The translations under genes and the position numbers were made by a program. A model generated the notes under the pieces. The model ran no database searches, was not told where the DNA came from, and was given only the letters and a program-made list of their open reading frames with translations. This document shows, in pieces, positions 34,077 through 43,358 of a stretch of DNA of 64,000 bases. The stretch is from SAR202 cluster bacterium. Its GTDB lineage: Bacteria; Chloroflexota; Dehalococcoidia; Lucifugimonadales; UBA2962. The stretch is from positions 62,001-126,000 of the forward strand of contig JAKUTS010000003.1 in NCBI GenBank assembly GCA_022447925.1, in the 5' to 3' direction. Position 1 is the stretch's first letter; every line of letters begins with the position of its first letter.

Positions 34077-35164
34077 ATGAAAGCTGCAGTACTTTATGAG
34101 CCAAACACTCCGTTAATTGTTGAGGAATTGAACTTGAGCTCTCCACAACCTGGAGAGGTGAAAGTTAGAATGGCTGCTGCTGGAGTATGTGCCAGTGATC
34201 ATCATTGGATGACGGGAGATGCACAGGGGCCAATGCCGATTGTACTCGGACATGAAGGCGCAGCAGTGGTAGAGGAAGTTGGACAAGGAGTAACCAGGGT
34301 AAAGCCAGGAGATCGTTGTATATTATCCTTCGTGTCTAGTTGTGGATATTGCCGTTTATGTAGAACTGGTAGCCCACAACTGTGTGACACCGCAGGTATA
34401 ACCGGGGCAACTCTTTTCGATGGCACGACTCGATTAAGTAAAGGTAAAACTCCGGTATACCAGATGGCGAAAGTAGGAATTTTTTCTGAAATGGGTGTTG
34501 TCCCGGAACAAGCATGCCATAAAATGCCTGATGCGGTGCCATTTGAAGTAGCTGCTTTGATTGGATGTTCAGTAACTACTGGTGTTGGTGCGGTTATAAA
34601 TAATTCTGCATCACGTCCCGGTTCAACAGTCGCTGTGTTTGGATGTGGAGGTGTAGGCTTAAATGTAATACAGGGCGCAAAACTAATGGGTGCTTCCAGA
34701 ATAATCGCGGTTGACATCTATAATCATAAATTGGAATTTACTTACAAATTTGGAGCGACGGATGTTATCAATTCAAAAGAAGTCGACGCGGTAGAGGAAA
34801 TTAAAAATATGACAGGAGGTGGGGTTGACCTGGCTTTTGATAGTTTTGGGGCTGCAATTACAACCTCAGCGGCAGTTAATTCCTTAAGGAAAATGGTACA
34901 GCAGTATTAGTTGGTTTAGCCCCTGTCGGTGCTGAAGTTCCTATAAATATGGTGGAGTTGGTAAGAAGTCAAAAGACCCTAGTTGGCAGTTATTATGGTT
35001 CAGCAAGTTCCCATGAAACTTTTGACAAGTTGATAGATTGGTATTTAAAGGGCAGATTGAGTATCGATGAGTTAATAACTAGGAGATATGCATTAGATGA
35101 AATAAATGAAGGGTTTGATGCATTGAGTAGGGGTGAGGATGGACGCGGCGTCATTATTTTTTAG
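34077..35164 (+). pseudogene. Zn-dependent alcohol dehydrogenase (MDR family), single-base frameshift at 34890-34893
   Basis: Two overlapping-frame ORFs together make one MDR alcohol dehydrogenase. The first part has VCASDHHWMTGDAQ with the catalytic Cys, GHEGAAVVEEVG with the His-Glu pair, CGYCRLCRTGSPQLC (structural zinc cysteines) and GCGGVGLNVIQGAK (NAD loop). It breaks after NSLRK in a run of four A. One added A gives RKNGTAVLVGLAPVGAEVPINMVELVRSQKTLVGSYYGS, the expected continuation to the stop at 35164. This is either a genuine frameshift (pseudogene), programmed slippage, or an assembly error in a homopolymer. It heads the second module with an MFS, TPR and SDR gene. Confidence 0.85.
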
Positions 35165-35187
35165 TCTATTAATTCGGAGTCATCGAT

Positions 35188-36426
35188 ATTTTTAAAAATA
35201 AGAGCCCTTTTGGATTCCATCGTGGTTGGGCGGTAGTAATTGTAATTTTTTTATCTGCTGCATTAGCAATTGGTGCATCAAACTACGCTTTTGGCCTATT
35301 TGTCGAACCTCTTGCTGACGAGTTTGGCTGGACGAGAACATACATTAGTGCATCGCTATCATTCATGGCTTTAGGAAGTCTAACGAGTCCATTAATGGGA
35401 AGCTTAATGGATAGATACGGTGCTAAACCAATTATGGTTGGTTCATTGATAATTATGTGCATCGGTTTTGCTTTACGCCCTCTAATGACTGAGCTTTGGC
35501 ATTGGTATTTTTTATCAGCCTTACAGTTTGGTGCTTTGAATGGAGCAGCTATTTTTCCTGCAGGCCGTTTGGTTGGCCTTTGGTTTCCGAAGACTCGAGG
35601 CAGAGTAATGGGAGTGACGATGATGGGTAATAACTTTGGCGGGTTAACAGTTCCAATACTTATTGGTTTGGCAATTGGAAGTCAGGCCGCATGGGAAATC
35701 GCATATATTTATGTTGCAGTCGCTGCTCTAATTTTTGCAGTTCTTGCGTTTTTTATTGTCCAAGAACCTAGTTTAGATAAAATGGAACAAGGAACTGGAC
35801 AGGTTAAAAATGAGGCTTTCGATGGTCGTAATTGGCTTATTCGAGACCTGCTTAAAAGTCCGACATTTTACGCAATAGCCTTAGCGATTATGTTAGGTAA
35901 TTTTACTTATACAACTGTACTAGGCCATGTTTTCGCACATCTAGTTGACATAGATATATCTGAAACGTCTGCAGCGCTTTGCTTAACTGTTTTAGCCGGT
36001 TGTGGGATGTTTGGCAAAGTTATTCTCGGGTACTTTACTGAAAAGATTCAAACGCGATTTGTGATGATGGTTTGTTTTGTTGGCCAGATATGTGGGATTA
36101 TCTTGATTCTATTGATGGGTAGTGGAGTAGGAGTATGGTTTGCGGTGGCGTTGTTTGGCTTTTTCATGGGATCCTTTGGCGCACTCGTTCCTTTATTAGT
36201 ACAGGATTCATTTGGGATAAAGAGTTTCGGTACAATAATGGGAGTCATATCTGCAACAACAGTAATATCATTTGGTTTTGGACCGATTCTCGCTGGACTA
36301 TCATATGACTTATTAGGCAGTTATCAAGTGGCTTTTATAGTTGTTGCAATAATGTTTGGAGTTGCAGTTTTTGTACTAAACTGGGCTCAGGAAAATCAAA
36401 ATATAAAAACACAGAAGGTTAATTAA
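35188..36426 (+). CDS. MFS transporter (MCT/OFA-like), apparent ATT start
   Basis: A permease of about 412 residues with 12 helices. The first ATG in frame is at 35365, but the upstream frame encodes the conserved MFS N-terminus (FHRGWAVVIVIFLSAALAI, GASNYAFGLFVEPLADEFGW), so the gene starts earlier. Between the in-frame TAA at 35170 and 35365 there is no ATG, GTG or TTG. ATT at 35188 has GGAG at 35176-35179, eight bases upstream, making ATT the best candidate; ATC 35182 is too close. Motif A is MGSLMDRYGAKPIMVGSL. The fold resembles monocarboxylate or oxalate/formate permeases. It is followed with no gap by the TPR gene. Confidence 0.85.
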   Translation: MFKNKSPFGFHRGWAVVIVIFLSAALAIGASNYAFGLFVEPLADEFGWTRTYISASLSFMALGSLTSPLMGSLMDRYGAKPIMVGSLIIMCIGFALRPLMTELWHWYFLSALQFGALNGAAIFPAGRLVGLWFPKTRGRVMGVTMMGNNFGGLTVPILIGLAIGSQAAWEIAYIYVAVAALIFAVLAFFIVQEPSLDKMEQGTGQVKNEAFDGRNWLIRDLLKSPTFYAIALAIMLGNFTYTTVLGHVFAHLVDIDISETSAALCLTVLAGCGMFGKVILGYFTEKIQTRFVMMVCFVGQICGIILILLMGSGVGVWFAVALFGFFMGSFGALVPLLVQDSFGIKSFGTIMGVISATTVISFGFGPILAGLSYDLLGSYQVAFIVVAIMFGVAVFVLNWAQENQNIKTQKVN

Positions 36427-36996
36427 ATGTCCCATGATCACCAAAAAAAATTACCTGACATGGATTCAATAATAGAAAACATGGAAAAAGAGGTTTCAAA
36501 CTTAACGGATTTAATTGATTCTAATCCCAATGACGCAAATACTTATTCGAGGAGGGGGCTGCTTCTAGGCCAGTTAGTTAGACCGAAGGAAGCGATCGAT
36601 GATTTTACTAAAGCAATCAGTATAAATCCGGAAGATTCGACTCTGTTTTACAATCGCGGAATGGCATATGTTCATGTTAAGCAATTATCGTTAGCGATAG
36701 ACGATTTTACCCAGTCAGCTGACATAGATCCTGGAAACGTAGATGCAATAAGTAATGCAGCTATGGCACATTATGAATCTTGCCATTATGATGTTGCTAT
36801 TAGGGAGTCAGATCGAGCAATCAAAATCGACCCTGAACGATCTTTGCCGTACGCCGTGCGGGCTTTAGCCAATGCCGCTCTCGGAGAGGAGGAATTAGCA
36901 AAAGATAACCTTGCCAAAGCCGTTAAATATGGTTTTGATCCACACACTTTAGGCATGTTAATAAAGCAAGCAAGACGTAACAGGCAGGAGAATTAA
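36427..36996 (+). CDS. TPR-repeat protein
   Basis: A 189-residue protein with about four tetratricopeptide repeats (YSRRGLLLGQLVRPKEAIDDFTKAISINPED, LFYNRGMAYVHVKQLSLAIDDFTQSADIDPGN and two weaker ones) and no signal peptide. TPR arrays form protein-binding surfaces. Its ATG follows the MFS stop directly and the SDR starts 1 bp after its own stop, so it is in a tight three-gene unit. A role as a scaffold for the neighbouring enzymes is only an inference. Confidence 0.85.
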   Translation: MSHDHQKKLPDMDSIIENMEKEVSNLTDLIDSNPNDANTYSRRGLLLGQLVRPKEAIDDFTKAISINPEDSTLFYNRGMAYVHVKQLSLAIDDFTQSADIDPGNVDAISNAAMAHYESCHYDVAIRESDRAIKIDPERSLPYAVRALANAALGEEELAKDNLAKAVKYGFDPHTLGMLIKQARRNRQEN

Positions 36997-36997
36997 T

Positions 36998-37774
36998 TTG
37001 GCCAACAGGCTTAAAAATAAAGTATCTTTTATAACTGGTGGAGCCAATGGGAATAAGGGAGAACTAATGGGCATAGCTGGAGCTTACGCCTGGCTAGCTA
37101 GTAAAGAGGGTTCAGCTATTGTTATAACAGATATAGATGTTGATTCGGGGAAACTTACCGCCGACCAAATAAATGAATCAGGTGGAAGGGCAGTTTTTGT
37201 TGAATTAGATGTAACAGATGAAACTAGCTGGCAAAAATCTATACATTTTGCATCAGATCACTTCGGAGGTATTGACGTATTGGTCAATAGTGCCGGAATT
37301 CATACCTTGAAAAACACCGAAGAAACAAGCAGTGAAGAGTGGGATAGGATGATGGCAATTCATGCTAAAGGCACTTTTTTAGGAACTAAATACGTAGTAC
37401 CAGAAATGCGCAAAAGAGGGGGAGGTTCAATAGTGAATGTTTCTTCTATGTGTGCCATGTTTGGAAGCCCTACAAACACTGCTTACCATGCTGCAAAAGG
37501 AGCTATAAGATCTTTTACGAAATCTGCTGCCATTCAATATGCACATGAAGGAATTAGGGTGAATTCAATTCATCCTGGATATACTGAAACACCTTTCACA
37601 ATCGCACCATTCTCGTTGCCAGGTGCTCTGGAGAGTAGAGTGTCAAAAATACCACTTGGAAGACTTGCCAGTGCTGAAGAGATAGCTAATCCAGTGCTAT
37701 ATTTAGCCTGTGAAGATTCATCTTACGTCACAGGTGCTGAACTGGTTGTTGATGGCGGTTTCCTCGCCCAATAA
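36998..37774 (+). CDS. short-chain dehydrogenase/reductase with the same extended dinucleotide loop
   Basis: A 258-residue SDR starting at TTG 36998 with CAGGAG at 36985-36990. The catalytic Ser lies in VNVSSMCAM and Tyr-Lys in YHAAK, with VNSAGIH and the ending VTGAELVVDGG. The cofactor loop reads TGGANG, then seven extra residues (NKGELMG), then IAGAYAWLA, matching the insertion in the SDR at 21.7 kb. The two proteins are clearly paralogous across their full length. It likely oxidises a secondary alcohol or reduces a ketone with NAD(H), judging from the Asp in VITDIDVDSG. It converges with the second CocE/NonD hydrolase across 15 bp. Confidence 0.9.
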   Translation: MANRLKNKVSFITGGANGNKGELMGIAGAYAWLASKEGSAIVITDIDVDSGKLTADQINESGGRAVFVELDVTDETSWQKSIHFASDHFGGIDVLVNSAGIHTLKNTEETSSEEWDRMMAIHAKGTFLGTKYVVPEMRKRGGGSIVNVSSMCAMFGSPTNTAYHAAKGAIRSFTKSAAIQYAHEGIRVNSIHPGYTETPFTIAPFSLPGALESRVSKIPLGRLASAEEIANPVLYLACEDSSYVTGAELVVDGGFLAQ

Positions 37775-37789
37775 AAAGTTATCGGATTT

Positions 37790-39550
37790 TTATCTTGGTA
37801 TGATTGGCAATATTATATGTGATGGAAATTCATTATTATGATAAATCGTCTGAGTAGCTTTAATGAAATCTGTTTCCTCGCCAATCGTGCCACCAGTATT
37901 TAAATTGCGATCAAATCTAGGGAAATTAGAACTAGATATATCTATCCTGATCTTGTGACCCTTTTTAAATACATTGCTTGTTGACCATAGATCTATTGTG
38001 TACTCATACACTTCATTTGGCTCTAACAGTACTGCTCTCTCAGTTCCATTTCGGTATCTTGCTCGTATTATAGAGTCAGTTAAGTTTATTGCCTTTTCTT
38101 CTTCGGGATAGACGTCTACAAGTTTTGCAGTAAAGTCTGTATCTTTACCTGAGGTAGACGCATACAATTTAACCGTTATGGGACCAGTTACCTCGATATC
38201 GTTTTCCAAAGCCGGTGTGGAAAATACAAGTACATCATTTCTTAACTCAATATCTGATTGATCGAACGCCCCGGCTCCTCCAAGTGCATCGTAGCAGCAC
38301 AGGCCACCGCCCTTTGTTGGTACGGGAAATTGTGGATCATAAATAAATGTGTCTGAGTCACTATTACCTGATTGCTTTGTTGCAAGTAGCCCATCGCCAT
38401 TTCTCGAGTTAGCATTTCCACTGCTATTTAAGTAATAGTTAGTATTTACTGCTCTTGATAACGGCCATTCACTTTCTTGACGCCAGACATTTTCGCCCAT
38501 TACAAATATATTTATTGGTTTTTCATCGGATAAACCGTTTTGAATACCTTTCAGATGATGGTCAAAAAACCTCAATAGTATTCCATGCATATCAATAACG
38601 CCTGAATATGAGCGAATACCAAAATATTCTTCTCCTACGGGGCTTCCTGGGAATCCAGGCAACATACCTGGATGAACCCAAGGTCCAATTAGAAGTTTTT
38701 GATTGGACCTTGCATTTGAAGTTTTTCCGTTTTCGGACATCCCAACATAGTTTTTAATTGTTCCACCCATAAATATGTCGAACCACCCTCCTATGGAGAG
38801 TGCAGGTACATCAATATTATTGTGATGTTCTTCAATAGCAATGGATTTCCAGTAATCATCGTATTCTGGATGCTCTAGCCATCTATAGTAGAAGTCACCA
38901 ATACCTTTAAGGGCAGGCCAATCCTTAAGCGAAAGATGAGAGTACTCATTCATTAATTGGTCAGCCATGTCTGTCAATTCGCCTATTTTGTCTGCAGGAG
39001 CTCCAAAGTTGTTGACTAGATTTTCATAGTTAGCTGAAACCAGATGGATCAAAGCCCACGACAGATTAAAATCTAGTTCAAATGCACCACCCTGATATGT
39101 CCATCCTTCATGATAATTTGAAGCTGTAATTCCAGGAGTAATTGCTTTCAAGGCAGGAGGCTGACTCATTGCCGCAAGCCACTGGGTGGCGCCTACATAT
39201 GATCCTCCGTACATACCTACGTTTCCGTCACACCAGTCTTGGTCAGCGATCCACTCTATTGTGTCGTATCCATCATTAATCTCATTTACAAACGGGTGAA
39301 ACTCTCCCTCTGACTCAAATCGCCCTCGACAATCTTGTACCATTACCGCATAACCTGACAGCCCAGCTGCGATGGAGTCTAGAGATAAGCTTCTGGCAAA
39401 AGGGGAGGTTCTGTTGTAAGGAGTTCTCTGTAATAACACGGGGTACTTGCCCGTGCCCTCCGGTATAAATAAATCAGAGTATAACGTAACCCCATCTCGC
39501 ATTTTAATTGGTATCGTTGATTTAAATTCAACGCCTGTTTTATCTGCCAT
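37790..39550 (-). CDS. CocE/NonD family hydrolase, second copy
   Basis: A 586-residue paralogue of the hydrolase at 18.4 kb. Shared landmarks: IPIKMRDGVTLYSDLFIPEG, VMVQDCRGRFESEGEFHPF, nucleophile elbow GGSYVGATQWLAA (Ser), FYYRWLEHPEYDDYWKSIA, IGGWFDIF (Asp) and LIGPWVHPGM (His), then the C-terminal beta-sandwich ending HKIRIDISSSNFPRFDRN. It lacks a signal peptide. Substrate could be an ester, amide or glutaryl-type bond. It is convergent with the SDR of the second module. Upstream (39551-39655) it faces away from the glutamine synthetase gene, which runs in the same direction. Confidence 0.9.
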   Translation of the reverse strand: MADKTGVEFKSTIPIKMRDGVTLYSDLFIPEGTGKYPVLLQRTPYNRTSPFARSLSLDSIAAGLSGYAVMVQDCRGRFESEGEFHPFVNEINDGYDTIEWIADQDWCDGNVGMYGGSYVGATQWLAAMSQPPALKAITPGITASNYHEGWTYQGGAFELDFNLSWALIHLVSANYENLVNNFGAPADKIGELTDMADQLMNEYSHLSLKDWPALKGIGDFYYRWLEHPEYDDYWKSIAIEEHHNNIDVPALSIGGWFDIFMGGTIKNYVGMSENGKTSNARSNQKLLIGPWVHPGMLPGFPGSPVGEEYFGIRSYSGVIDMHGILLRFFDHHLKGIQNGLSDEKPINIFVMGENVWRQESEWPLSRAVNTNYYLNSSGNANSRNGDGLLATKQSGNSDSDTFIYDPQFPVPTKGGGLCCYDALGGAGAFDQSDIELRNDVLVFSTPALENDIEVTGPITVKLYASTSGKDTDFTAKLVDVYPEEEKAINLTDSIIRARYRNGTERAVLLEPNEVYEYTIDLWSTSNVFKKGHKIRIDISSSNFPRFDRNLNTGGTIGEETDFIKATQTIYHNNEFPSHIILPIIPR

Positions 39551-39655
39551 ATCTTATTCTCCAAATCTTAAATAAATTATGAATTGTGGCAAATGATAGG
39601 TCTAATTTGATGCGTTAGTCAAATCAAAGAGAAGATAAAGTTTTTACACGGTTGT

Positions 39656-40654
39656 CTATATAGCTTCACATACGGTTTGAGTGATGAGGCCTGTGACAAT
39701 ATATGGGTTACAATTCGCATTAGGTCTTCTATCTTCTAAATAACCCTTTTTGTCTCTATCTACTTGCCATGGTATTCTTATTGATGCGCCCCGATCAGAA
39801 ACACCGTATCTGAATTCTTTGTAAGAACAAGTTTCATGAAGACCAGTTAGCCTTTCCTCAATTCTGTCTCCATAGTTCGAAATGTGTAAATCAGCTTTTT
39901 TACCTAGAGCTTCTGCTCCAGCAATTATTGGGTCATAAGATTCTCGCATCTCTTTTGTGGAGAAATTTGTATGAGCTCCAGCTCCGTTCCAATCACCTTT
40001 TACTGGTTTTGGATCCAGGGTCACGGTCACACCATAATCCTCAGAAATTCTATATAGCAACCATCTGGCCACCCATAACTGGTCAGATACTGAAACTGGA
40101 TCTAGTGGACCTACTTGGAATTCCCATTGTGCTGGCATGACCTCGGCGTTGATTCCAGAAATTGATAGCCCCGCTGCTATACATGCATCCAGGTGATCCT
40201 CTACAACATCTCTTCCAAAAACCTCATCCGCTCCGACCCCACAGTAATAGCCACCTTGTGGTGCTGGGAAACCATTCTCGGGCCAGCCTAATGGACGAGA
40301 ACCATCAAAAAATGTATATTCTTGCTCTATTCCAAACCATGGCTCATGTTTTGAGTATTTGTTCGAAATTTCAACACAGGTTGCTCGGTGATTACTTTTA
40401 TGAGGGCTCAAATCGATGTTGAGCACTTCACATAAAACAAGTATGTCATCATCCGATCTAGTAGGGTCTGGGCACGTAAATACTGGGTTTAAAACACAAT
40501 CGGAATCACTACCAACGGCTTGATTAGTGCTAGATCCGTCAAATCCCCAAACTGAGGGAGATTCACCCTTTGGTATTACCTTTGTTTTTGACCTTAGGAA
40601 TTGCGTTGGTTCTGAGCCGTCAATCCAGATATACTCTGCTCTATATGATGACAT
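39656..40654 (-). CDS. glutamine synthetase, type II (GSII)
   Basis: A 332-residue glutamine synthetase of the eukaryote-like type II class. It shows IWIDGSEPTQFLRSKTKV, SVWGFDGSSTNQA, FGIEQEYTFFDG (metal-binding Glu pair), YYCGVGADEVFGRD, INAEVMPAQWEFQVGP, DWNGAGAHTNFST, and FRYGVSDRGASIRIP with the ATP/glutamate-binding arginines. Canonical function: glutamate plus ammonia plus ATP to glutamine. GSII is found in some actinobacteria and proteobacteria. It lies beside a gamma-glutamyltransferase gene, so a gamma-glutamyl-amide synthase role is possible. No GlnB or NtrC-type genes are nearby. Confidence 0.92.
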   Translation of the reverse strand: MSSYRAEYIWIDGSEPTQFLRSKTKVIPKGESPSVWGFDGSSTNQAVGSDSDCVLNPVFTCPDPTRSDDDILVLCEVLNIDLSPHKSNHRATCVEISNKYSKHEPWFGIEQEYTFFDGSRPLGWPENGFPAPQGGYYCGVGADEVFGRDVVEDHLDACIAAGLSISGINAEVMPAQWEFQVGPLDPVSVSDQLWVARWLLYRISEDYGVTVTLDPKPVKGDWNGAGAHTNFSTKEMRESYDPIIAGAEALGKKADLHISNYGDRIEERLTGLHETCSYKEFRYGVSDRGASIRIPWQVDRDKKGYLEDRRPNANCNPYIVTGLITQTVCEAI

Positions 40655-40778
40655 TTTACCCTCTATATTGTGTTTTTATAGTTGCTATGCACAAACTGTA
40701 GTTATATTGTTAAACATACCATTTATTACCGATTGGAATCAACAATCATTTTATAAAAATGCAAAAGTTTTCTTATTT

Positions 40779-42371
40779 TTACCATGCTACAGCGGAGCCA
40801 TCCGCTCTGGGTTCACTTGCTCCGGTAAGCGTTCCATTTGATAAATCTGTTTCGATAATTTGACCACTGCCAAAAAAAGATGGATGAGGTTCAGCTAAAG
40901 TCATGTTGTGACCTTTAGATTTGAGTGAACTAAGAATATGTTTATCGGCAATACTTTCTATGAATGATTCGTTAATAATTGAGGTTCTGAATCTGGGTGC
41001 ATCTAAAGCTTTTTGAGGCGACAGTTTGAAATCAATCATATTGACCAACATTTGCAGGTGCCCTTGAGCCTGTTGCATACCACCCATTACTCCATAAGTT
41101 AGCCACAGTTGATCATTTACGGTCGCCATAGCCGGTATTATTGTATGAAATGGTCGTTTATTTGCTTCAATTAAATTTGGATGATTATCGCTTAAAGAGA
41201 ATCCTTTCCCTCTGTTATGTAGAGCGATACTTGTTTCTGGTACAACTATTCCAGTACCAAAGGCTTCAAACAAACTATTGATTAGCGAACAGGCATTACC
41301 ATCCTTATCTACTACACTAATATAAACGGTGTCATTAATTATTTTTGAATCGATTGAGCATTCAATATCAGCTACATTATCGGGATTTATAAAAGATCTT
41401 TTGTAATCCGCATGTTTTTTGCCTAATAGGTCTTTTATTGGGACATCAACTTTACTGGGATCGGCTATATATTTTTCTCCGTCTATAAAGGCTAACCTCA
41501 TGGCTTCGATTAGATGATGATAAGTTTCCGCTGATTGGAATCCCATTTTCGACACATCAAATCCAGATAATATATTAAGGGCTATAAGTGTATTCAATCC
41601 TTGACCATTAGGGGGGCATTCCCAACAAGTAATGCCCCTGTAGTCGGTTTTTATAGGTTCTACCCAATCTGCTTTGTGGTTCACAAAATCATCTTTGGTT
41701 AGCCATCCGCCAAGAGATTGGACGTGGCTTGCAATTTTAGAAGATAGGGAGCCTTTATAAAATTCGTCTGCCCCTCCCTCAGCTATAGCCCTTAGGGTGC
41801 GCCCCAATTGTGGCATAGTCACAATTTCACCGGCATTAGGGGGACGTCCATCAATTAGTAAATCACTTCTCAATCCATCTTTAGATAGTCGAGCGGCGTT
41901 TGCATTCCACTGCATCGCAATAATTTCCGAAACTGGATATCCAAGTTCTGCATATTCGATTGCGGGTTTCAAGCATTCTTGTAAATCCATATTTCCATAA
42001 CTATTTGTTAGGGACTGCCAACCACTGACAGTTCCTGGAACTGTGATCGCATAAGGGCTATCACTTGGGATTTCAGACAAATTCTGATCGCGGAGCTCCT
42101 GTAACGAAGTAGCGTTTCCAGCCCTTCCACTCGCATTGAGAGCTTTGATCTTGGGATCTCCTCCTATTTTTACTAACGCAAAGAGATCTCCGCCGATACC
42201 TGTGGACATCGGCTCAACGACATTTAATGTTGCAGCGGTCGCAACGGCAGCGTCAATAGCATTACCGCCGTTTAGTAATGTTCTCAATCCGGCCATTGCG
42301 GCTAATGGCTGAGTTGTTGCTACTACGCCGTTGCGACCGCGTACATTTGACCTTCTAGAAGTAAATTTCAA
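40779..42371 (-). CDS. gamma-glutamyltransferase (YwrD-like)
   Basis: A 530-residue Ntn hydrolase that should cleave itself into two subunits and hydrolyse or transfer gamma-glutamyl groups (glutathione-type substrates). It shows VVATTQPLAAMAGLRTLLNGGNAIDAAVATAATLNVVEP, STGIGGDLFALV, the nucleophile Thr in NDTVYISVVDKDGNACSLINSLF, and the oxyanion-side YGVMGGMQQAQGHLQMLVN near the C-terminus. The TVY form and absence of a signal peptide point to the YwrD/cytosolic branch rather than exported GGT. The downstream GSII and the NAD-kinase-like and dehydratase-like genes upstream run in the same direction with small gaps. Confidence 0.88.
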   Translation of the reverse strand: MKFTSRRSNVRGRNGVVATTQPLAAMAGLRTLLNGGNAIDAAVATAATLNVVEPMSTGIGGDLFALVKIGGDPKIKALNASGRAGNATSLQELRDQNLSEIPSDSPYAITVPGTVSGWQSLTNSYGNMDLQECLKPAIEYAELGYPVSEIIAMQWNANAARLSKDGLRSDLLIDGRPPNAGEIVTMPQLGRTLRAIAEGGADEFYKGSLSSKIASHVQSLGGWLTKDDFVNHKADWVEPIKTDYRGITCWECPPNGQGLNTLIALNILSGFDVSKMGFQSAETYHHLIEAMRLAFIDGEKYIADPSKVDVPIKDLLGKKHADYKRSFINPDNVADIECSIDSKIINDTVYISVVDKDGNACSLINSLFEAFGTGIVVPETSIALHNRGKGFSLSDNHPNLIEANKRPFHTIIPAMATVNDQLWLTYGVMGGMQQAQGHLQMLVNMIDFKLSPQKALDAPRFRTSIINESFIESIADKHILSSLKSKGHNMTLAEPHPSFFGSGQIIETDLSNGTLTGASEPRADGSAVAW

Positions 42372-42382
42372 TAGTCACCTCA

Positions 42383-43357
42383 TTAATTCGTTATGAATTT
42401 TTCTGCCAGCGCTGCCTGTTCCAGTGTTTCACCTATAGAAACAACAACAGGACCCAGTTTTCTTAGTGTTACTCTAGCTCTCTGGTTTTCTCGTAAAACC
42501 CAGGTTCTTTCCCCGTCAACCGCTATTGAGGAAGGCTTTAAGTTAACATCTAATTTTTCATCGAATTTCATCTCCGACCATTTTGTTACATTAACTTTGG
42601 AAATCACTCCTGGGGTGATTGGGGCGGAAACTAGATGTTTGCCATTTCCTAGCTTCACATAAATACCTGATTTTGATTGAATAGGAATCCTAGACGCAAT
42701 TGACGCTAGGCCGATACTTGAAGGATAAAAGCCAGACACAAAAATCTCATCGATTGATTCAGGATCCCAAACAGCTCTAGCCCCTATGTATGCTTGTTTT
42801 GAAATTGCAACATCAACGAGTGCGACTCCGACAATTGTTCCATCTATTTCAATTTCAATTAGAGGCTTTTGTTTGGTAGCTGTGTTTATATCAACGGAGT
42901 TGGTAGCAATTAGACCTGCTGCTAAGCCTGCAGTAGTTCCTTCAATCAAAACGGGAAAAACGTTATTAGTGCCTGTGGAAATTGGAACCAATGGTACAGT
43001 TGATGAATGTTCAGCTATGCTCCTGTTCGTACCGTCCCCTCCAAGGCTAACGATACAACTTACTCCTAATTCAACCATTATTTTGGTTGCTGAAGCGGTG
43101 TCCTGTTCGTTGCCAAATGCAGGAATACCCAGCACCTCAACTGGTATCGTGTTGGTTGATTTGTTTATCGCTGCTTTAATCAAACCAATTGTATCGGGCA
43201 TTGCTATTACCTTATCAACACCTGCGTTTGCAAGACCGGTTAGTATTCTGACAACAATATTTAATTTTTCTTCATCTGTTGTGAATCGGCCGTAAGACAC
43301 AATACGCCTTATGTCTTTGCCAGCTTTTGGATTTACTATTAAGCCAACGGTATTCAT
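42383..43357 (-). CDS. ATP-NAD kinase family protein (AcoX-like)
   Basis: A 324-residue member of the NAD/DAG-kinase fold. The N-terminus GLIVNPKAGKDIRRIVSYG and the central SLGGDGTNRSIAE (GGDGT nucleotide motif) are characteristic of the AcoX-like branch, followed by VPISTGTNNVFP. AcoX proteins occur in acetoin catabolism clusters with unknown catalytic role. True NAD kinases have a slightly different NE/D motif. Here the partners are a dehydratase-like enzyme 1 bp away and a gamma-glutamyltransferase 11 bp away, so the pathway is unresolved. It probably phosphorylates a small substrate with ATP. Confidence 0.82.
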   Translation of the reverse strand: MNTVGLIVNPKAGKDIRRIVSYGRFTTDEEKLNIVVRILTGLANAGVDKVIAMPDTIGLIKAAINKSTNTIPVEVLGIPAFGNEQDTASATKIMVELGVSCIVSLGGDGTNRSIAEHSSTVPLVPISTGTNNVFPVLIEGTTAGLAAGLIATNSVDINTATKQKPLIEIEIDGTIVGVALVDVAISKQAYIGARAVWDPESIDEIFVSGFYPSSIGLASIASRIPIQSKSGIYVKLGNGKHLVSAPITPGVISKVNVTKWSEMKFDEKLDVNLKPSSIAVDGERTWVLRENQRARVTLRKLGPVVVSIGETLEQAALAEKFITN

Positions 43358-43358
43358 T

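Noticed and set aside
34077-36426. Insertion sequence or recent transfer as the cause of the broken dehydrogenase
   Set aside because: No transposase, target duplication or inverted repeat is visible; a single-base change in an A-run explains the break.
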